Part shown: piece by piece, positions 18,046 through 27,006 of the stretch
How the letters are laid out: every line of letters begins with the position of its first letter
How positions within the stretch are numbered: position 1 is the stretch's first letter
DNA from: Actinomycetota bacterium
GTDB lineage: Bacteria; Actinomycetota; Actinomycetes; S36-B12
Direction: 5' to 3'
Assembly: GCA_030645615.1 (NCBI GenBank)
Contig: JAUSNB010000015.1
Location: 188,035-252,034 of the forward strand
Length of the DNA stretch: 64,000 nucleotides
Notes under the pieces: generated by a model
The model's database searches: none
The model's input: the letters and a program-made list of their open reading frames with translations, nothing else
Told to the model about the DNA's origin: nothing
Position numbers and translations under genes: made by a program

Positions 18046-19002
18046 CTACTTCTTCTTGCGCTGGCTGCGTGACTGCTTCTTCGGCTGCACTCGGGCAGGA
18101 TTATCCGACACTGTGTCGGAAACTTCGGTCCCGGGGTCGGTGGGCGGCGCGGGGAGTTGCTTCGCCGCGGACTTCGCCCGTTGTCGCGCCTCCTTGGCGT
18201 CGTACGCCGGCGTCCCCGGTTGCGGGTTGTTGCGGATGACCCAGAACTGCTGTCCCATCGACCACAGGTTCGTGGTGAACCAGTAGATGAGGACGCCGAT
18301 CGGGAAGTTGATGCCGGAAACCGCGAAGATCACCGGGAAGACGTACAGCAAGATCTTCTGCTGCTTGACCATCGGATTGTCAGGGGCACTGTTCTTGACG
18401 ATCAACTGGCGCTGGGTCAGGAAGGTCGTCGTCGTCATACAAATGATCAGGATGATGGCCAGGATCCGGGTGGCCGTCGGGTTCGGAGTCTCATCCGCGT
18501 TCATGAAGGTGCCGTACAGCGGCACCCCGAATATCTCGGCCGAGTGCGCCTGCGGGAGCAAGCCGAAGTACTGATCCCAGGCGAAAACGCCAGGTGCATC
18601 CGACTGCGGATTCGCGACGTTGTACATGGCGATGCCCTGCAAAACACTAAACAGGGCAAAGAAAATCGGGGCTTGCAGGATGATCGGAAGACACGATGCG
18701 AGCGGGTTCGTCCCGGTCTCGCGGTAGAGCTTCATCATCTCCTGCGACTGCTTCTCGCGGTCTCCTGCGTACTTCTTCTGGATCTCCTTCATCTGCGGCT
18801 GGATCAACTGCAGGTTGCGCTGGCTCTTGATCTGCCGGACGAACAGCGGGATGAGCGCGATACGGATCACGACGACGAGCCCCATGATCGACAGCACCCA
18901 CGTCCACCCGCTGGCGGGGTCCATGCCGATGGCCGTGAACAGCCCATGGAAGGTGACGAGGATCCAGCTGACCGCGATCTTCAGCCAGTCGAGAATGAAC
19001 AA
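18046..19002 (-). CDS. yidC: Membrane protein insertase YidC
   Basis: 318-aa Oxa1/YidC insertase that inserts proteins with or without SecYEG. Five hydrophobic segments, the conserved RIALIPLFVRQIKSQ region with its intramembrane arginine (about residue 47), and a long basic tail (KKQSRSQRKKK) expected to contact the ribosome. TTG 19002 is chosen: AGGGAAGG lies 9 nt upstream and no ATG or GTG gives a full first segment. 15 bp after the yidD stop. Confidence 0.93.
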   Translation of the reverse strand: MFILDWLKIAVSWILVTFHGLFTAIGMDPASGWTWVLSIMGLVVVIRIALIPLFVRQIKSQRNLQLIQPQMKEIQKKYAGDREKQSQEMMKLYRETGTNPLASCLPIILQAPIFFALFSVLQGIAMYNVANPQSDAPGVFAWDQYFGLLPQAHSAEIFGVPLYGTFMNADETPNPTATRILAIILIICMTTTTFLTQRQLIVKNSAPDNPMVKQQKILLYVFPVIFAVSGINFPIGVLIYWFTTNLWSMGQQFWVIRNNPQPGTPAYDAKEARQRAKSAAKQLPAPPTDPGTEVSDTVSDNPARVQPKKQSRSQRKKK

Positions 19003-19017
19003 GGTCGTCGGCCTTCC

Positions 19018-19389
19018 CTAGGTGCCTGGACGGGCGTCGGGCACGCTGCGAGTGCCCATCGTTCCAGATCGCGGTTCGCCGTTTGGATGCACGTCCGGTA
19101 ACCAGCGTCCCACGGCCGGAACCGGGTCCACTCCCCCCTTGTTCCACGGGTTGCAGCGCAGGATTCGCCAGGCCGTCAGGATGCCGCCTTTGACGCCTTG
19201 GTGGGTCCGGACCGCCTCGAGGCCATACGCCGAGCAGCTGGGATGAAAACGGCAGGTGGGCGGCAGCACCGGAGAGATCACCATGCGGTACAGGCTGATG
19301 ATCCCGATCAGCAACCAGGTCAGGATGAACCCCGCGCTGTGGTCCCAGGCCCAGACCACTGCGCGCCACGACCCGGACAGGACCGTCAT
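19018..19389 (-). CDS. yidD: Membrane protein insertion efficiency factor YidD
   Basis: 123 aa. Contains the family core with three conserved cysteines ([14 protein letters not shown] and the WRILRCNPW segment, residues 46-83), preceded by a hydrophobic segment (about 20-40). Somewhat longer than the usual 70-90 aa because of extensions at both ends. ATG overlaps the rnpA stop (ATGA). Confidence 0.93.
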   Translation of the reverse strand: MTVLSGSWRAVVWAWDHSAGFILTWLLIGIISLYRMVISPVLPPTCRFHPSCSAYGLEAVRTHQGVKGGILTAWRILRCNPWNKGGVDPVPAVGRWLPDVHPNGEPRSGTMGTRSVPDARPGT

Positions 19390-19748
19390 CGGCTTCTGGT
19401 CACCGCACGGCCGAGCGCCTGGTCGATCGCGCCGGCCACCTGCGCCGACAGCTCCGGGTCTTCGGCCGCGCCTGGCAGTGCCCGCAGCACGACCGTGGTC
19501 CCGGACGGCAGTGCGGGCAGCAGGCCCACGACACTGGCCCGGAGCCGTCGGGCCACGCGGTGCCGGACGACCGAGCCGCCAACGGACCGGCTGACGATCA
19601 GTCCCGCCATGGCCGTTGACAGGGTCGGCTCGCTCGGGCTGGGCGGCAGAACGTAGGCGATGACACTGCGCCTGGCCGCCTTGCTGCCGCCGCGAGTGAC
19701 GGCCCGGAACTGCGCCGCCGACCTCAGTCGGTAAGCGGCGGGAAGCAC
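19386..19748 (-). CDS. rnpA: Ribonuclease P protein component
   Basis: 120-aa basic protein subunit of RNase P (tRNA 5' maturation). The family signature region is [10 protein letters not shown] at about residues 61-69, with the N-terminal [14 protein letters not shown] start 4 bp after rpmH; stop overlaps the yidD start. Confidence 0.93.
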   Translation of the reverse strand: MLPAAYRLRSAAQFRAVTRGGSKAARRSVIAYVLPPSPSEPTLSTAMAGLIVSRSVGGSVVRHRVARRLRASVVGLLPALPSGTTVVLRALPGAAEDPELSAQVAGAIDQALGRAVTRSR

Positions 19749-19752
19749 GAGG

Positions 19753-19887
19753 CTAGGCGGAGAGCTGCTCGCGGCCCTTGCCGCGACGCGCGGCGATGAT
19801 GGCCCGACCCGCCCGGGTGCGCATCCGAGCCCGGAAGCCGTGGGTCTTCGCCCGACGGCGGGTATTGGGCTGGAAGGTGCGCTTCAT
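19753..19887 (-). CDS. rpmH: 50S ribosomal protein L34
   Basis: 44 aa, [19 protein letters not shown] at the start, then the Arg-rich body [20 protein letters not shown]: a complete L34. ATG at 19887 with an AGGAG ribosome site upstream. First gene of the minus-strand rpmH-rnpA-yidD-yidC-jag-rsmG run, divergent from dnaA. Confidence 0.97.
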   Translation of the reverse strand: MKRTFQPNTRRRAKTHGFRARMRTRAGRAIIAARRGKGREQLSA

Positions 19888-20087
19888 GGGTGGACTCCTG
19901 AGAAAACGGGGAAGGCGGCAAACGCGGATCGAATGCTGCGATCAGCCGCATCAGCGTACGGAACCCACTGTGGATGGGTCAAACCGGCCATCCCAGCGGG
20001 CTGCCGAGTCGATTCTCCCCCTCGGAAAGGACACCACTTGTCTGCTGACGCGGGTTCTGGCTAAGGTCACCGGACCTGTTCCACATC

Positions 20088-20108
20088 TGTGGATAAACAT
20101 GTGGACAG
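20088..20108 (-). promoter_or_regulatory. Two DnaA boxes in front of dnaA
   Basis: TGTGGATAA (20088-20096, perfect) and TGTGGACAG (20100-20108, one mismatch to TGTGGACAA), both read as DnaA boxes on the minus strand, 20-40 bp before the dnaA ATG. Position suits autoregulation of dnaA. Confidence 0.65.
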
Positions 20109-20127
20109 CCTGCCGATAGGGGACTTC

Positions 20128-21567
20128 ATGGACCAGACCGACGACCTCGAGCAGGTCTGGGCCACCGCAATCGCGACCCTGTCCGATGGCAGCCTGACTC
20201 CGCAGCAGCGAGCGTTCGTCGACCTCACCCGGCCTATCGGCCTGGTCAACGACACGGCCCTCATCGCGGCGCCCAACGAGTTCACCAAAGACGTCCTGGA
20301 GACCCGGCTGCGTCCCGTCATCGTCGAGGCACTGTCGGCCACCCTCGGCCGCGACATCAGGATCGCCGTGACCGTCGAGGATTCGGTCGACCCCGCCCTC
20401 GACGAGACCACCGACGAGGTGGCCGATGCCACCTATGCCGATCCGGGGGCACCGGTCGCCCTCTCTCCCGACCGCCGCGACGAGTCGGCGCGGCCGGGCA
20501 CCGGGTCGCCGGGCACGCGCAGTGAAGACGGTCGGCTCAACGACAAGTACACCTTCGAGACGTTCGTCATCGGGTCCAGCAACCGATTCGCCCACGCGGC
20601 TGCGGTGGCCGTGGCCGAGCAGCCTGCGCGCGCCTACAACCCGCTGTTCATCTACGGCGGTTCCGGCCTGGGGAAGACCCACCTGCTTCACGCGATCGGG
20701 CACTACGCCCGCACCCTGTACAAGGGCACGCGGGTCCGCTACGTCAGTTCCGAGGAATTCACCAACGAGTTCATCAACAGCATCCGCGACGATAAGGCCG
20801 CGAGTTTCCAGCGCCGCTACCGCGACGTTGACATCCTGCTCGTCGACGACATCCAGTTCCTGAGCGGAAAAGTCCAGACGCAGGAAGAGTTTTTCCACAC
20901 CTTCAACACCCTTCACAACGCCAATAAGCAGATCGTCGTCACCTCGGACTTACCCCCCAAGCAACTCCCGAGCTTCGAGGATCGCATGCTGTCCCGCTTC
21001 GAATGGGGCCTCATCACCGACGTCCAGCCGCCCGACCTCGAGACCCGCATCGCGATCCTGCGCAAGAAGAGCGCGCAGGAGCGGCTCGTGGCACCGCCTG
21101 AGGTCCTGGAATACATCGCATCGAAGATCTCGAGCAACATCCGTGAACTCGAGGGTGCCCTTATCCGCGTCACGGCATTCGCGAGCCTCAATCGCCAGCC
21201 GGTTGACCTTGCCACGACCGAGATCGTCCTGAAGGACCTGCTGCCGTCGGACACCGGACCCGAGATCACCGCGGCCCAGATCATGGCCGCCACCGCCCAG
21301 TACTTCGGCGTCACGGTCGACGACCTGTGCGGCTCCAGTCGTTCACGGGTACTCGTGACGGCCCGCCAGATCGCCATGTATCTATGCCGCGAGTTGACGG
21401 ATCTGTCGCTGCCCAAGATCGGGCAGGCGTTCGGGGGACGAGACCACACCACGGTGATGCACGCCGACCGCAAGATCCGGCAGTTGATGGCGGAGCGGCG
21501 GAGCCTGTTCAACCAGGTCACCGACCTGACCAGCAGGATCCGGTCGCAGCCGCGCACCATGGTGTAG
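20128..21567 (+). CDS. dnaA: Chromosomal replication initiator DnaA
   Basis: 479 aa. Domain I at about 1-90, an acidic/Pro-Gly linker (95-140), AAA+ domain III with Walker [10 protein letters not shown] (about 180) and Walker [11 protein letters not shown], and domain IV with the DNA-binding signature [14 protein letters not shown] near the end. ATG 20128 with AGGGGA 6 nt upstream; the in-frame GTG at 20089 lies in the DnaA box and has no ribosome site. Confidence 0.97.
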   Translation: MDQTDDLEQVWATAIATLSDGSLTPQQRAFVDLTRPIGLVNDTALIAAPNEFTKDVLETRLRPVIVEALSATLGRDIRIAVTVEDSVDPALDETTDEVADATYADPGAPVALSPDRRDESARPGTGSPGTRSEDGRLNDKYTFETFVIGSSNRFAHAAAVAVAEQPARAYNPLFIYGGSGLGKTHLLHAIGHYARTLYKGTRVRYVSSEEFTNEFINSIRDDKAASFQRRYRDVDILLVDDIQFLSGKVQTQEEFFHTFNTLHNANKQIVVTSDLPPKQLPSFEDRMLSRFEWGLITDVQPPDLETRIAILRKKSAQERLVAPPEVLEYIASKISSNIRELEGALIRVTAFASLNRQPVDLATTEIVLKDLLPSDTGPEITAAQIMAATAQYFGVTVDDLCGSSRSRVLVTARQIAMYLCRELTDLSLPKIGQAFGGRDHTTVMHADRKIRQLMAERRSLFNQVTDLTSRIRSQPRTMV

Positions 21568-22014
21568 TTGACCGTCCCGTTACATCACACGCGTCACAGA
21601 TGTTCTCTCTGTCCCCATCCTTTCCCCACCTGTGGACAGAGCGATCCCGGTGACAGCCGTGGATAGCCTGTGGATAACGTCGTCGCCAGTAGGTCGAATT
21701 CCTCCCGACCGGTGGACAACATGCGCCGGCCTGGTCGGTGGACGTCAGTCAGCCCGGAACTGGCCTCGGTTATCCACAGTATGTTGGGGTCCGTCCCCAA
21801 GGCCTTGGGATGGCGCCACGCTGTCTGACCGGGTAAAACGGCAGTTGTCCACGCGATCCACAGGACCTACGACGATGACGACATCTTCAGTGGGATATGT
21901 CAGTGAACAACCATGTGGGCAAGGACCGTGGATAACCGCGTCGCCATGCCAAGGTAACCGCAGCAGGGGCGCTTTCTGCCAGACTGACCCCTCTTGCTGA
22001 CTATGGAGGACATC
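21568..22014. other. Origin of replication oriC (dnaA-dnaN intergenic region)
   Basis: 447 bp without a gene and with a cluster of DnaA-box sequences. Perfect: TGTGGATAA 21669-21677 and TTATCCACA 21770-21778. One mismatch: TGTGGACAG 21631-21639, GGTGGACAA 21711-21719, TTGTCCACG 21845-21853, CGTGGATAA 21927-21935. Two mismatches: CGTGGATAG 21659-21667, CGATCCACA 21854-21862. Both orientations occur. The stretches 21578-21620 and 21880-21915 are locally AT-richer and are candidates for unwinding. The dnaN promoter must also lie in the right part. Confidence 0.9.
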
Positions 22015-23142
22015 GTGAAGCTTCGGGTCGAGCGTGACGTGCTCGCGGAGTCGGTCGCCTGGGCTGCCCGGACCCTGCCCTCTCGCCCCTCTCTTCCGGT
22101 GCTCGCCGGCCTCGTCCTCAACGCGTCGGAGACCGGCCTGACCCTGAGCTCGTTCGACTACGAGGTGTCCGCCCGCGTCGACGTTGCAGCCGATGTCGCG
22201 ACTCCAGGCACGACCTTGGTGTCCGGCCGACTCCTAGCTGACATCGCTAGGTCGTTGCCACCCCAACTCGTTCAGATCGAGAGTGAGGGGACGCGGATCT
22301 CCATCACCTGCGGAAGGTCGTCCTTCACCCTCCCCACCCTCCCGGTCGAGGACTACCCGCAATTGCCGGTGATGCCCACGGCATCAGGCACGGTTCCTGG
22401 GGGCATGTTCGCGTCCGCCGTCGCTCAGGTGGCGATCGCCGCGGGCCGCGACGACACATTGCCGACCCTCACCGGCATCCGCATGGAGATCGAGGGGTCC
22501 TCCATCATCCTGGCTGCCACCGATCGCTACCGGTTGGCCGTGCGTGAGTTCATTTGGTCGCCCCAGGCCCCCTCCGTGTCCAGCCGTGCGCTTGTGCCGG
22601 CCAGGACCTTGGCCGACACGGCTAAGTCGCTCGCGGATGTCGACGTCGTCGTCATAGCGCTGTCGGACGGCGGAGCCGGCGAAGGACTCATCGGGTTCGA
22701 GGGACACGGTCGTCGCACGACCACGCGGCTGCTGGATGGTGAGTTCCCGAAGTACCAGTCCCTCCTGCCGACTGAGTCCGCGGCGGTCGCGAACGTTGAT
22801 ACCTCCGCCCTCATCGAGGCCGTGAAGCGCGTGGCACTGGTGGCCGAGCGGAACACCCCAGTGCGGCTGGAGTTCGAGGGAACCGAGCTCACTCTTCGGG
22901 CCGGCACAGGAGAGGACGCCAAGGCCGTTGACGTACTGGAGAGCGCGCTCGACGGCGACTCCATCGACATCGCGTTCAACCCCTCGTACCTGCTGGACGG
23001 CCTGGCGGCCGTCGGGACTGCGGTCACCCGGTTCAGCTTCACCCAGCAGAGCCGGCCGGCCGTTCTCACCGGCGTATCCGACGACGGCACTGTCAGCGAT
23101 GCCTACAAGTACCTCCTGATGCCCGTCCGCCTCACCGGCTGA
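22015..23142 (+). CDS. dnaN: DNA polymerase III sliding clamp (beta)
   Basis: 375-aa three-domain beta clamp giving processivity to DNA polymerase III. Start MKLRVERDVLAESVAWAAR is typical of actinobacterial DnaN; GTG 22015 is chosen because GGAGGA lies at 22005-22010, which makes the in-frame ATG 22003 and TTG 21994 unlikely. C-terminal YLLMPVRL is the usual clamp end. Confidence 0.97.
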   Translation: MKLRVERDVLAESVAWAARTLPSRPSLPVLAGLVLNASETGLTLSSFDYEVSARVDVAADVATPGTTLVSGRLLADIARSLPPQLVQIESEGTRISITCGRSSFTLPTLPVEDYPQLPVMPTASGTVPGGMFASAVAQVAIAAGRDDTLPTLTGIRMEIEGSSIILAATDRYRLAVREFIWSPQAPSVSSRALVPARTLADTAKSLADVDVVVIALSDGGAGEGLIGFEGHGRRTTTRLLDGEFPKYQSLLPTESAAVANVDTSALIEAVKRVALVAERNTPVRLEFEGTELTLRAGTGEDAKAVDVLESALDGDSIDIAFNPSYLLDGLAAVGTAVTRFSFTQQSRPAVLTGVSDDGTVSDAYKYLLMPVRLTG

Positions 23143-23147
23143 TCTTC

Positions 23148-24281
23148 GTGTGGGTGAAGGAGGTCCGGCTGGCCGACTTCCGTTCCTACGAGAACATCAC
23201 TGTCGCTCTCGAGCCGGGCGTCACGTCCTTTGTAGGAGCGAACGGGCAGGGCAAGACCAACCTCGTTGAGGCCGTCGCCTATGCCTCGGTCCTCGCCAGC
23301 CATCGCGTTGCCACCGACGCGCCTCTCGTGCGCATCGGCGCAGAGCGAGCGGTCATCGGGATCGAGGTGGTCAGCCAGGATCGCTCGGTGCTGCTCGAGC
23401 TCGAGCTCAATCCGGGACGCAGCAACCGGGCTCGACTCAACAAGTCCCCCGTGGCCCGGCCCCGTGAGCTCGTAGGACTGGTGCGCTCGGTGATGTTCGC
23501 CCCCGAGGACCTGGCCCTCGTCAAAGGGGATCCTTCGGATCGCCGGCGCTTCATCGACGACGTTCTCGTGCAGCGGACTCCACGCATGCATGGCGTGAAG
23601 GCGGACTTCGATCGTGTTCTTCGCCAGCGCAACGCCTTGCTGCGGTCGGGTGCAGCGCACGGCGCGGATATCGATGGCACCCTTGGCGTCTGGGACGAGC
23701 AGCTCATTGATGCCGGCGCCGAGCTGGTCGCTGCCAGAGTCGCCGCGATCGAGGAGTTGCGCCCGCACGTGGCCGCCGCCTACTCACTCATCGCAGGCGG
23801 GCAGGACGCGGTGAGCGCCAGCGACCTGACCATGGTGTACGCCTCGAGCGCAGGCGAAGCTGCCCCGCAGCCAGCCGACCGGCAGCAGTGGCGGGAGGCC
23901 CTGCGCACTGCGCTCGCGGCCCGACGGCGGGAGGAGAGGGCCCGTGGCATCACGCTGGTCGGCCCGCATCGCGACGACATCACGCTGGTTCTCGGTGACT
24001 CGCCAGCCAAGGGCTACGCCTCGCACGGGGAGTCATGGTCGATCGCGTTGGCGTTGCGGATCGCCTCGCTCGACGTCCTGCAGTCCGATGGCGAGGACCC
24101 TGTCCTGATCCTCGACGATGTCTTCGCCGAGCTTGATGCGGCCCGACGCTCTCGGCTCACCGATCGGGTCAAGGCTGCGGCACAGGTCCTGATCACCGCC
24201 GCGGTCGACGACGACGTGCCGCGCGAGCTGAGTGGGCGGCGCCTCCGGGTCACGAAGGGGGCCGTCTCGGATGCCGGATGA
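23148..24281 (+). CDS. recF: DNA replication and repair protein RecF
   Basis: 377-aa SMC-like ATPase that loads RecA at gaps. Walker A GANGQGKTNLVEA at about residues 30-42, signature and Walker B region DPVLILDDVFAELDAARR near 317-333. GTG 23148 five bp after dnaN; first residues WVKEVRLADFRSY fit the family. Confidence 0.95.
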   Translation: MWVKEVRLADFRSYENITVALEPGVTSFVGANGQGKTNLVEAVAYASVLASHRVATDAPLVRIGAERAVIGIEVVSQDRSVLLELELNPGRSNRARLNKSPVARPRELVGLVRSVMFAPEDLALVKGDPSDRRRFIDDVLVQRTPRMHGVKADFDRVLRQRNALLRSGAAHGADIDGTLGVWDEQLIDAGAELVAARVAAIEELRPHVAAAYSLIAGGQDAVSASDLTMVYASSAGEAAPQPADRQQWREALRTALAARRREERARGITLVGPHRDDITLVLGDSPAKGYASHGESWSIALALRIASLDVLQSDGEDPVLILDDVFAELDAARRSRLTDRVKAAAQVLITAAVDDDVPRELSGRRLRVTKGAVSDAG

Positions 24282-24801
24282 CCTCGACGTTCCGCCCGAG
24301 CCGATCCGCGAGCCGATCCCCGACCCGATCCCCGACCCGGCTGCGGCGGCGGCAGCCGCCGCTGCGGCGCTTCGCCGGGCGACGTCGTCCACCTCCCCCG
24401 CCACCGCGCCGCGTCGGCGGGGCGCGCGGGCTTCCTACTCCGACGGACGCGATCCGGCGCTCGTCGGTGACGCGCTCGAGCGGCTGATGCGCGACCTGGG
24501 CTGGACCGATCAGGCCGCGGTCGCGCGCCTGATGTCGGCGTGGCCGGCGGCGGTGGGGGCCGAACTGGCGGAGCACGTCACGCCAGCCGCGTTCGCGGAT
24601 GGGGAACTGACCGTGCAGGCCGACTCCACCGCCTGGGCTACGCAGGTGCGCCTGCTGCTGCCCGCCCTCCACCGTGCCGTCAACGATGCGGTCGGCTCCG
24701 GGGTGGTGACCCGGATCTCGGTGGTGGGTCCGCAGGCTCCGTCGTGGTCCGCCGGTCCCCGTCGGGTGAAGGGCCGAGGCCCGCGCGACACGTACGGCTA
24801 G
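24271..24801 (+). CDS. DUF721 (DciA-like) protein
   Basis: 176 aa. Residues 1-75 are low-complexity (Pro/Glu/Asp repeats then a run of ten alanines and an Arg-rich stretch); residues 75-160 form the DUF721 domain. The family includes DciA, a loader of replicative helicase, and the place between recF and gyrB is the standard actinobacterial one (Rv0004). ATG 24271 overlaps recF by 11 bp. Confidence 0.85.
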   Translation: MPDDLDVPPEPIREPIPDPIPDPAAAAAAAAAALRRATSSTSPATAPRRRGARASYSDGRDPALVGDALERLMRDLGWTDQAAVARLMSAWPAAVGAELAEHVTPAAFADGELTVQADSTAWATQVRLLLPALHRAVNDAVGSGVVTRISVVGPQAPSWSAGPRRVKGRGPRDTYG

Positions 24802-24844
24802 AAGGCCACTGAAGGCACCTGAACGCCGATAACCGCCACTTTTC

Positions 24845-24893
24845 GTAGGGGTGATTGTGACTGGGGGGTCCAGCCACCCCGAATGCCCCCTAC
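24845..24893 (+). terminator. Nested inverted repeats before gyrB
   Basis: Outer arms GTAGGGG (24845-24851) and CCCCTAC (24887-24893); inner arms GGGGT (24865-24869) and ACCCC (24876-24880). Could end the dnaN-recF-DUF721 transcript or form structure near the gyrB promoter. Confidence 0.4.
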
Positions 24894-24930
24894 GCCCCGT
24901 GGCGTGGCTATCGATGTCACCCCGAACAGG

Positions 24931-24936
24931 TAGACT
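24931..24936 (+). promoter_or_regulatory. Likely -10 box of gyrB
   Basis: TAGACT fits the actinobacterial -10 consensus and lies 62 bp before the gyrB start; no clear -35 was seen. Confidence 0.4.
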
Positions 24937-24997
24937 GACGGGAGTTCTCGACCCGCCAGGAGCGGGACGCCATCCATCTCAAGGGGGCTCGCCCAGC

Positions 24998-26974
24998 GTG
25001 TCGTATGACGCCAGCGCGATCACGGTTCTTGAAGGCCTCGACGCTGTCCGCAAGCGCCCAGGCATGTACATCGGATCCACGGGGGAGCGGGGCCTGCACC
25101 ACCTCGTCCAGGAGGTCGTCGACAACTCAGTCGACGAGGCGATGGCCGGGTACGCGTCCACGATCACGGTCACGCTGCTGGCCGACGGGGGCGTCAGGTG
25201 CATCGACGACGGCCGGGGCATCCCGGTCGACATCGTTGCCAGCGAGGGAAAGCCGGCCGTCGAGGTCGTCCTCACCGTCCTGCACGCCGGCGGCAAGTTC
25301 GGCGGGTCGGGGTACTCGGTGTCCGGCGGGCTGCACGGGGTCGGCGTGTCCGTCGTCAACGCCCTGTCCACGAACCTCGACGTCGAGGTGCGCCGGGACG
25401 GGCATGTCTACCGGCAGTCCTTCCTCCGCGGCGTTCCCACCGCTCCGCTCGCGAAGGGGGAGGCGTCCGACGACACGGGCACAACGATTACCTTCTGGGC
25501 CGACGGCGAGATCTTCGAGACCACTCACTACGACTTCACGACGCTTGCGCGGCGCTTCCAGGAGATGGCCTTCCTCAACAAGGGGCTGACCCTCGAGCTC
25601 ATCGACGAGCGGGCCCCCGCCATCGTCGACTTCGACGACGAGTCAGAGCCGTCGGTCCCGGAGTCGGAACGGGTCCGCCGCGTGCGCTTCCACTACGAGG
25701 GCGGCATCGCGGACTTCGTCAAGCACATCAACGCCAGCAAGGGCGTCGCCAACCCATCAGTCATCGACATCGAGTCCGAGTCCGACGACCAGCGGATGAG
25801 CGCCGAGATCGCCATGCAGTGGAACACCACCTACAGCGAGTCGGTGTACACGTTCGCGAACACCATCAACACGACCGAGGGCGGCACCCACGAGGAGGGC
25901 TTCCGCTCGGCCCTGACGACGCTGATGAACAAGTTCGCCCGCGAATGGAACATCCTCAAGGAGAAGGACCCGAACCTCAGCGGTGATGACGTCCGCGAAG
26001 GGCTCACCGCGATCGTGAGCGTCAAGCTGGTGGAGCCGCAGTTCGAGGGGCAGACCAAGGCGAAGCTCGGCAACACCGAGATGAAGGCCTTTGTCCAGAA
26101 GGTCGTCAACGATCAACTCGGCGAGTGGCTGGAGAAGAACCCGGCCGAGGGCAAGGAGATCGCGCGCAAGGCGGTCAACGCCGCTACGGCGCGCATGGCT
26201 GCGCGCAAGGCGCGCGACCTCGCCCGCAATCGCAAGGGCCTGCTGGGCGGCGCCGGCATGCCGGGCAAGCTGATCGACTGCTCCAGCCGCGAGCCCGAGG
26301 AGTGCGAGGTCTACATAGTCGAGGGTGACTCGGCCGGCGGCTCGGCCCGCCAGGGCCGTGACCCCCGCACCCAGGCGATCCTCCCGATTCGCGGAAAGAT
26401 CATCAATGTCGAGAAGGCCCGCATCGACAAGGTGCTGCAGAACAACGAGGTGCAGGCACTCATCTCTGCTTTTGGCACCGGCATCCAGGACGAGTTCGAC
26501 ATCAACCGTCTGCGGTACCACAAGGTTGTGCTGATGGCCGACGCCGACGTCGACGGCCAGCACATCCGCACGCTCCTGCTCACGCTGCTGTTCCGCTTCA
26601 TGAAGCCCCTCGTCGAGCAGGGCTTCGTCTTCCTGGCGCAGCCACCGCTGTACAAGATCAAGTGGTCGCGAGAGGTCGCTGACTTCGCTTACTCCGATCG
26701 CGAGCGCGACGCACTCATCGAGGCCGGCATTGCGGCCGGGCGTCGGCTGCCCAAGGAGGAGGCCGTCCAGCGATACAAGGGCCTCGGCGAGATGAATGCC
26801 GACGAGCTCTGGGACACCACCATGGATCCCGAGCACCGCGTTCTGCTGCGGGTCACCCTCGACGACGCCGCCCAGGCCGACGAGATGTTCAGCGTGCTCA
26901 TGGGCGAGGACGTCGAGTCACGCCGCAACTTCATCCAGCAGAACGCGCGTGACGTGCGCTTCCTGGACATCTGA
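24998..26974 (+). CDS. gyrB: DNA gyrase subunit B
   Basis: 658 aa: GHKL ATPase domain ([17 protein letters not shown], the DNSVDEA Mg/ATP motif, [14 protein letters not shown]), transducer, and Toprim domain with EGDSAGGSA (about 440) and the DADVDG metal motif. Forms the A2B2 gyrase that introduces negative supercoils. GTG 24998 is supported by AAGGGGG at 24981-24987 and by the start [16 protein letters not shown]; the open frame upstream has no family similarity. Confidence 0.97.
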   Translation: MSYDASAITVLEGLDAVRKRPGMYIGSTGERGLHHLVQEVVDNSVDEAMAGYASTITVTLLADGGVRCIDDGRGIPVDIVASEGKPAVEVVLTVLHAGGKFGGSGYSVSGGLHGVGVSVVNALSTNLDVEVRRDGHVYRQSFLRGVPTAPLAKGEASDDTGTTITFWADGEIFETTHYDFTTLARRFQEMAFLNKGLTLELIDERAPAIVDFDDESEPSVPESERVRRVRFHYEGGIADFVKHINASKGVANPSVIDIESESDDQRMSAEIAMQWNTTYSESVYTFANTINTTEGGTHEEGFRSALTTLMNKFAREWNILKEKDPNLSGDDVREGLTAIVSVKLVEPQFEGQTKAKLGNTEMKAFVQKVVNDQLGEWLEKNPAEGKEIARKAVNAATARMAARKARDLARNRKGLLGGAGMPGKLIDCSSREPEECEVYIVEGDSAGGSARQGRDPRTQAILPIRGKIINVEKARIDKVLQNNEVQALISAFGTGIQDEFDINRLRYHKVVLMADADVDGQHIRTLLLTLLFRFMKPLVEQGFVFLAQPPLYKIKWSREVADFAYSDRERDALIEAGIAAGRRLPKEEAVQRYKGLGEMNADELWDTTMDPEHRVLLRVTLDDAAQADEMFSVLMGEDVESRRNFIQQNARDVRFLDI

Positions 26975-27006
26975 CCGCCACACCTGACGAGCATCGGAGA
27001 ACCCTC

